Source: Xanthobacteraceae bacterium
GTDB taxonomy: Bacteria > Pseudomonadota > Alphaproteobacteria > Rhizobiales > Xanthobacteraceae
DNA: 9,324 bases
Assembly: GCA_030043285.1 (NCBI GenBank)
Contig: JASHXZ010000574.1
Span: 1-9,324 of the forward strand
Direction of reading: 5' to 3'
In this document: in pieces, positions 5,762-9,324 of the stretch
How positions within the stretch are numbered: the stretch's first letter is position 1
Layout of the letters: the number at the start of each line of letters is the position of its first letter
Program-made: the position numbers and the translations under genes
The notes under the pieces: generated by a model
What the model saw: only the letters and a program-made list of their open reading frames with translations
What the model was told of the DNA's origin: nothing
Databases searched by the model: none

Positions 5762-6685
5762 ATGAGCACGAAGACTATTTCCGCCAGCATGGTGAAGGAG
5801 CTCCGCGACAAGACCAATGCGGGCATGATGGATTGCAAGGCGGCGCTGACCGAGTGCGACGGCGACCTCGAAGCCGCGGTCGATTGGCTGCGCAAAAAAG
5901 GCCTGTCGAAAGCCGCCAAGAAGGCCGGCCGCGTCGCCGCCGAAGGGCTGATCGGCGCCGCGGTCAATGCCACCAAGGGCGTGCTGGTCGAGGTCAATTC
6001 CGAAACCGACTTCGTAGCGCGCAATGATCTGTTCCAGGGCTTGGTGAAAATGATCGCCAACGTCGCCCTCGATGTCGGCGCGGACATCGACAAAATCCGC
6101 AGCGCGCGGATCGGCGACCGCACCGTTGCCGACGCTATCTCGGAAACCATCGCCAAGATCGGCGAGAATATGACCTTGCGCCGCGCGACGGGTCTGTCGG
6201 TCGGCCAAGGCGTGGTCGCAAACTACATGCACAGTTCGCCGGGCGATGGGCTCGGCCGTATTGGGGTCATCGTCACTCTCGAATCGACCGGGAAGGTCGA
6301 CGAGCTCAAGGCTTTTGGTCGGCTGTTGGCGATGCACGTAGCGGCTGCCAATCCACAGGCGATCGATCCGTCCGGCCTCGATCGCGCGACCATTGAACGC
6401 GAAAAGTCCGTGCTGGCCGCCAAGGCGGAGGGTAAGCCTGCCAATGTGATCGAGAAGATAGTCGAGTCCGGCCTGCGCACCTTCTACAAAGAAGTATGCC
6501 TGCTTGAGCAGGGCTATGCCATTGAAGAGGGCAAGAAGAGCGTGGCTCAGGCCATCAAAGAGGCCGAAGGCAAAGTGGGGGCGCCGATCAAGGTCGCCGG
6601 CTTTGCGCGCTATGCGCTCGGCGAAGGCGTGGAGCGGCCCAGCGGCGATTTCGGTGGAGAAGTGGCGGCGCTCGCCGGCGCCTAG
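5762..6685 (+). CDS. tsf: Translation elongation factor Ts
   Basis: 307 residues. EF-Ts is the cytoplasmic nucleotide-exchange factor that releases GDP from EF-Tu. The N-terminal UBA-like domain ([20 protein letters not shown], 6-25, through [20 protein letters not shown]) and the EF-Tu-contacting motif TDFVARN (82-88) are intact; the dimerisation and core subdomains follow, ending in [16 protein letters not shown] near the C-terminus. Somewhat longer than the 283-residue Escherichia coli protein, as usual in alphaproteobacteria. AAGGA nine bases upstream is the probable ribosome-binding site. It follows rpsB by 160 bases filled with two palindromes. Confidence 0.98.
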   Translation: MSTKTISASMVKELRDKTNAGMMDCKAALTECDGDLEAAVDWLRKKGLSKAAKKAGRVAAEGLIGAAVNATKGVLVEVNSETDFVARNDLFQGLVKMIANVALDVGADIDKIRSARIGDRTVADAISETIAKIGENMTLRRATGLSVGQGVVANYMHSSPGDGLGRIGVIVTLESTGKVDELKAFGRLLAMHVAAANPQAIDPSGLDRATIEREKSVLAAKAEGKPANVIEKIVESGLRTFYKEVCLLEQGYAIEEGKKSVAQAIKEAEGKVGAPIKVAGFARYALGEGVERPSGDFGGEVAALAGA

Positions 6686-6691
6686 GTGTAG

Positions 6692-6718
6692 GGTGGGTTG
6701 AGCGGAGCGAAACCCACC
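6692..6718. repeat. GGTGGGTT...AACCCACC palindrome between tsf and pyrH
   Basis: GGTGGGTT (6692-6699) and AACCCACC (6711-6718) form a perfect 8-base-pair stem around an 11-base purine-rich loop, six bases after the tsf stop. The TAGGGTGGGTT...AACCCACC pattern matches a widespread dispersed bacterial palindrome known to me from many genomes. It differs from the elements in the rpsB-tsf spacer. Confidence 0.6.
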
Positions 6719-6764
6719 GCCGGAATGGTTTGCAGCGGAGCCATACGTTTGCGAAAGCTCACTT

Positions 6765-6783
6765 CATCCGACAGGGGCGGATG
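6765..6783 (+). promoter_or_regulatory. pyrH: Hairpin holding the candidate pyrH ribosome-binding site in its loop
   Basis: CATCCG (6765-6770) and CGGATG (6778-6783) pair perfectly around the loop ACAGGGG. The AGGGG (6773-6777) is the only Shine-Dalgarno-like run before pyrH but lies 13 bases from the ATG. The hairpin would shorten the effective distance or control access. An out-of-frame ATG at 6781 is nearer to AGGGG. Confidence 0.35.
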
Positions 6784-6790
6784 ATCTCTT

Positions 6791-7504
6791 ATGACCAAGC
6801 CGAAATACCGTCGGGTCGTGGTCAAGCTCTCCGGCGAAGCTTTGAGCGGTCCGGAAAAATTCGGCATCCACCAGCCGACCATTGACCGTTTCGCTGCCGA
6901 TCTCGTCGCGGCCCATGCGCTCGGGGTCGGGCTCGGCGTCGTGGTCGGCGGCGGCAACGTGCTCCGCGGTGCGCAGATTGCGGAGAACGGCCTGTCGCGT
7001 CCTACCGCCGACGCCATGGGCATGCTGGCGACCGTGATGAACGCCCTGGTGCTGGAAACCGCGATCGAGCGGGCCGGCGCCAGCGCCCGCACCATGTCGG
7101 CGCTGTCGATGCCGCAGGTCTGCGAAACCTATGAGCGGGCGCGGGCGCTGCGGCACCTCGATGACAATCGGGTCATCGTGTTCGCCGGCGGCACCGGCAA
7201 TCCGTACTTTACCACCGATACCACCGCGGTTCTGCGCGCCGCCGAAATGGGCTGCGACGCCGTGCTCAAGGCAACCGACGTCGACGGAGTCTATACGGCC
7301 GATCCCAAACGCGACGCGACCGCCAAGCGCTACGAGAAGCTCGACCATCAGGAGGCGCTCGATAAGCGGCTCAAGATCATGGATGCGACGGCGTTCGCGC
7401 TTGCCCAGGAAAATCGCATGCCTATCATCGTATTCTCGATCCTGGAGCAGGGGGCGATCGCGAATGTGCTGCGCGGCAAGGGGCACTTTACGATTGTCGG
7501 CTGA
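6791..7504 (+). CDS. pyrH: UMP kinase
   Basis: 237 residues, the usual size of bacterial UMP kinase of the amino acid kinase family, which phosphorylates UMP to UDP with ATP in the cytoplasm (pyrimidine nucleotide synthesis; the hexameric enzyme is typically GTP-activated and UTP-inhibited). Motifs: [10 protein letters not shown] (9-18), [10 protein letters not shown] (51-60), the UMP-contacting ADAMGMLAT (73-81), [12 protein letters not shown] (133-144), and [14 protein letters not shown] (160-173) at the ATP site. The ATG at 6791 is preferred because [12 protein letters not shown] begins, as in relatives, a few residues in; the ribosome-binding site is distant and lies in a hairpin loop. 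Its placement between tsf and frr is conserved across many bacteria. Confidence 0.98.
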   Translation: MTKPKYRRVVVKLSGEALSGPEKFGIHQPTIDRFAADLVAAHALGVGLGVVVGGGNVLRGAQIAENGLSRPTADAMGMLATVMNALVLETAIERAGASARTMSALSMPQVCETYERARALRHLDDNRVIVFAGGTGNPYFTTDTTAVLRAAEMGCDAVLKATDVDGVYTADPKRDATAKRYEKLDHQEALDKRLKIMDATAFALAQENRMPIIVFSILEQGAIANVLRGKGHFTIVG

Positions 7505-7518
7505 ATATCCGGATCGTG

Positions 7519-7533
7519 GGGGGCGACACCCCC
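7519..7533 (+). terminator. GGGGG/CCCCC hairpin after pyrH, possible weak terminator or attenuator
   Basis: GGGGG (7519-7523), loop CGACA, CCCCC (7529-7533), followed by TTCTT (7534-7538). The stem is short but all G-C and the downstream pyrimidine tract is modest. Because frr and uppS must be expressed beyond it, partial termination or RNA processing is more likely than full termination. Confidence 0.3.
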
Positions 7534-7565
7534 TTCTTCCCGCGAGCCGCGCGAGCCGGGGAGAA
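7534..7565. repeat. Inverted repeat with internal GCGAGCC direct repeat, pyrH-frr spacer
   Basis: TTCTTCCC (7534-7541) pairs with GGGGAGAA (7558-7565) in 8 base pairs including one G-U. The loop contains GCGAGCC twice (7542-7548 and 7551-7557). It recalls the pyrimidine/purine palindrome in the rpsB leader, so both may derive from one dispersed repeat class. Confidence 0.45.
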
Positions 7566-7576
7566 CCACTTTTAGG

Positions 7577-7594
7577 CCTCCCGTGTGCGGGAGG
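7577..7594 (+). other. Perfect hairpin CCTCCCG-TGTG-CGGGAGG upstream of frr
   Basis: A 7-base-pair perfect stem with a 4-base loop, 38 bases before the frr start. Its 5' arm CCTCC is complementary to the frr ribosome-binding site GGAGG (7623-7627), so it could switch between the local hairpin and masking frr translation initiation. Confidence 0.4.
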
Positions 7595-7632
7595 AGTGCA
7601 GCCGAAACAAACGGCCGCCCGCGGAGGACGCC

Positions 7633-8196
7633 ATGGCAGCAACGACCTTTGACCTTAACGATCTCAAGCGCCGTATGCAGGGCGCGCTTACGTCATTGAG
7701 GCAGGAGCTATCCGGCTTGCGGACGGGCCGCGCCTCGGCAGGCCTCGTCGAGCATATTCAAGTCGAGGCTTATGACAGTCACATGCCGCTCAATCAGCTG
7801 GCGACGATCAGCGTTCCGGAGCCGCGGCTTCTCAACGTGCAGGTCTGGGACCGGTCCATGGTGCACGCGGTGGAGAAGGCGATCTCGGCCGCGAATCTCG
7901 GGCTCACTCCGAGCACCGAGGGACAAGTGCTCAAGCTGCGCATCCCGGAACTCAACGAGGAGCGGCGGCGCGAAATCGTCAAGGTGGCGCACAAATACGC
8001 CGAAGGCGCGCGCGTTGCAGTCCGCCACGTCCGCCGCGACGGTCTCGACCTGCTCAAACAACTTGAGAAGGATCACAAGATCAGCGAAGACGACCACAAG
8101 CGGCAGGCCGCGGAAGTGCAGAAAACCACCGACGGTTCGATTGCGGAAGTCGAAAAGCTGCTCGCCGCCAAGGAAAAGGAGATCATGACGGTGTGA
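7633..8196 (+). CDS. frr: Ribosome recycling factor
   Basis: 187 residues (Escherichia coli RRF has 185). With EF-G it splits post-termination ribosomes into subunits. Visible motifs: the first helix with GLRTGRAS (28-35), the beta domain [20 protein letters not shown] (44-63), the conserved [13 protein letters not shown] (102-114) and the domain I helices with VRHVRRDG (130-137) and [13 protein letters not shown] (172-184). The start is the ATG at 7633 with GGAGG five bases before it; an upstream in-frame GTG at 7585 would add 16 residues of non-conserved sequence within a hairpin and is rejected. The stop overlaps the uppS start by 4 bases. Confidence 0.98.
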   Translation: MAATTFDLNDLKRRMQGALTSLRQELSGLRTGRASAGLVEHIQVEAYDSHMPLNQLATISVPEPRLLNVQVWDRSMVHAVEKAISAANLGLTPSTEGQVLKLRIPELNEERRREIVKVAHKYAEGARVAVRHVRRDGLDLLKQLEKDHKISEDDHKRQAAEVQKTTDGSIAEVEKLLAAKEKEIMTV

Positions 8197-8972
8197 GCAA
8201 GATTTTGGGCGCGACACAACAGGCGGCTCCGCCGGCACAAGCGGACGGCGACGGCTTCGCGACGCCGCGCCACGTCGCCATCATCATGGACGGCAACGGG
8301 CGCTGGGCGGCAGCGCGCGGACTGCCGCGCTTCGAGGGTCATCGTCGCGGCGTCGAGGCGTTGCGCAGAACCGTACGCGCCGCGCACGATCTCGGCATTG
8401 CCGTGCTTACGATTTTTTCCTTCAGCTCGGAAAATTGGTCGCGCCCGGCCTCGGAAATAAAGGATCTGCTCGGCCTGTTGCGCCGATTCATCCGCAACGA
8501 TCTGGTCGACCTGCACAAGAGCAATGTGCGGGTGCGCATCGTCGGCGAACGCGATGACCTCGATCGCGACATCCGACTGCTGCTGCAGGAAGCCGAGGAT
8601 TTGACCCGCGGCAATGACGGCCTGACGCTGGTGGTCGCCTTCAACTACGGCTCCCGTCAGGAGATTGCGCGCGCGGCCCGCCGTCTGGCGGCGGAGGTGG
8701 CCGCCGGCCGCCTCACCGCCGATGCCATCTCGCCGGATCTGCTTTCCCGCCAGCTCGACACCGCCGACCTGCCCGATCCCGACGTCATCATCCGCACCAG
8801 CGGCGAACAGCGCCTGTCGAATTTCTTGCTGTGGCAGTCGGCCTACAGCGAGCTGGTGTTCCTGCCGATCAATTGGCCGGACTTCGACAAAGCGGCGCTG
8901 GAGAGCGCCATTGCCGAATATCACCGGCGCGAACGCCGCTTCGGCGGGCTTGCCGCACAAACCGGATCGTGA
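8193..8972 (+). CDS. uppS: Undecaprenyl diphosphate synthase (cis-prenyltransferase)
   Basis: 259 residues. Condenses isopentenyl diphosphate onto farnesyl diphosphate to make undecaprenyl diphosphate, the lipid carrier for peptidoglycan and surface polysaccharides. Signatures: [10 protein letters not shown] (30-39; Asp33 is the conserved catalytic aspartate), [11 protein letters not shown] (43-53), [13 protein letters not shown] (73-85), FNYGSRQEI (150-158) and the C-terminal [20 protein letters not shown] (197-216) followed by AYSELVF (217-223). The GTG start overlaps the frr TGA as GTGA; AGGAG (8177-8181) 11 bases upstream can serve it, so translation is probably coupled. About 24 residues precede the conserved core, a common alphaproteobacterial feature. 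Its stop likewise overlaps cdsA. Confidence 0.98.
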   Translation: MSKILGATQQAAPPAQADGDGFATPRHVAIIMDGNGRWAAARGLPRFEGHRRGVEALRRTVRAAHDLGIAVLTIFSFSSENWSRPASEIKDLLGLLRRFIRNDLVDLHKSNVRVRIVGERDDLDRDIRLLLQEAEDLTRGNDGLTLVVAFNYGSRQEIARAARRLAAEVAAGRLTADAISPDLLSRQLDTADLPDPDVIIRTSGEQRLSNFLLWQSAYSELVFLPINWPDFDKAALESAIAEYHRRERRFGGLAAQTGS

Positions 8973-9324
8973 CCACCCCACCGCGCAGCGGCGCCGGCAA
9001 CGCCGACGCACGCCACAACCTCGTCGTTCGGATCGCGTCGGCCGCCGCGCTGGCGCCGCTCGTGCTGGCGATTGCCTATGTGGGCGGCTGGGCGTTTTTC
9101 ATCCTCTGCGCGGCCGCTGCGGCGGGCATCCTCTGGGAATGGATGCATCTCGTTGCCGGCCGCTCGGACTTTTGGCTCGTCGTGCCAGGTTGGGCCGCGC
9201 TGCTGGCGGCGTTGATTCTGACCGGAACGGGCCATCCGGCCATCGCCGGCGCTGTTGTGGGCGTTGGCGCGGTGATCGGCGCTCTGGTAGCTTTTGCGGC
9301 CGCAGAGGGCGAGGGAACACGCGC
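8969..9324 (+). CDS. cdsA: Phosphatidate cytidylyltransferase, N-terminal part (cut by window)
   Basis: 118 complete codons from a GTG that overlaps the uppS TGA as GTGA; the reading frame is still open at the right edge. CdsA is an inner-membrane enzyme making CDP-diacylglycerol from phosphatidate and CTP, the branch point of phospholipid synthesis. The visible piece starts with a hydrophilic tail, then [20 protein letters not shown] (17-36), [20 protein letters not shown] (39-58), and two more hydrophobic stretches (about 68-86 and 91-112), consistent with the first membrane helices of CdsA. The signature at the C-terminus lies outside, so the call rests on the N-terminal pattern plus the conserved position after uppS. 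No strong ribosome-binding site; probably coupled. Confidence 0.9.
   Translation, partial: MTTPPRSGAGNADARHNLVVRIASAAALAPLVLAIAYVGGWAFFILCAAAAAGILWEWMHLVAGRSDFWLVVPGWAALLAALILTGTGHPAIAGAVVGVGAVIGALVAFAAAEGEGTR

Noticed and set aside
4501..7600. Possible CRISPR array from repeated GC-rich palindromes
   Set aside because: The palindromes differ in sequence, are not regularly spaced and occupy separate gene spacers; no cas genes are present.
7585..7632. Upstream GTG as an alternative frr start
   Set aside because: It lies inside a hairpin, adds 16 unconserved residues, and the ATG at 7633 has an ideal GGAGG.
5753..7642. Minus-strand open frames opposite tsf and pyrH-frr (194 and 292 codons)
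   Set aside because: Same shadow pattern; the plus-strand genes are certain and no minus-strand ribosome-binding site or family motif supports them.

Overview
The window looks like a chromosomal segment of an alphaproteobacterium of the order Hyphomicrobiales (Rhizobiales), probably near the Bradyrhizobium / Xanthobacteraceae branch. This rests on the high G+C content, the gene order rpsB-tsf-pyrH-frr-uppS-cdsA, the long S2 protein with an extra C-terminal domain, the tandem Tat-exported Bug/TctC proteins, and palindromic intergenic repeats of a kind remembered from such genomes. No database search was possible, so the taxonomy is an inference.

Left part (1-3754, minus strand). Four consecutive genes encode periplasmic solute-binding proteins of the Bug/TctC family (tripartite tricarboxylate transporter receptors). 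They are transcribed leftward in the order 3754->2777, 2735->1758, 1713->733 and 619->edge; the last is cut by the window. The first three are 41-44 bases apart and the fourth follows a 113-base gap. No TctA or TctB membrane gene is visible. All four begin with twin-arginine signal peptides.

Middle part (3755-4599). A lower-G+C pocket carries a minus-strand gene of 139 codons (GTG start, excellent ribosome-binding site). By eye its product resembles the archaeal CTP-dependent riboflavin kinase family (RibK, DUF120). A previously unlisted 36-codon ORF lies directly upstream, and its TGA overlaps the GTG start of that gene, so the two look translationally coupled. The divergent spacer 4388-4599 holds a short direct repeat, a likely rpsB promoter and a strongly structured rpsB leader.

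Right part (4600-9324, plus strand). This is the conserved translation and envelope operon: ribosomal protein S2, elongation factor Ts, UMP kinase, ribosome recycling factor, undecaprenyl diphosphate synthase and the start of phosphatidate cytidylyltransferase (cut by the right edge). The genes link protein synthesis, pyrimidine supply, the lipid carrier for peptidoglycan and CDP-diacylglycerol for phospholipids. The first three spacers (160, 105 and 128 bases) each contain different inverted repeats. The last two junctions are 4-base GTGA overlaps.

The most interesting part is the small ORF plus RibK-like pair. Next are the rpsB leader, the S2 C-terminal helix-hairpin-helix domain and the four-member orphan Bug array.
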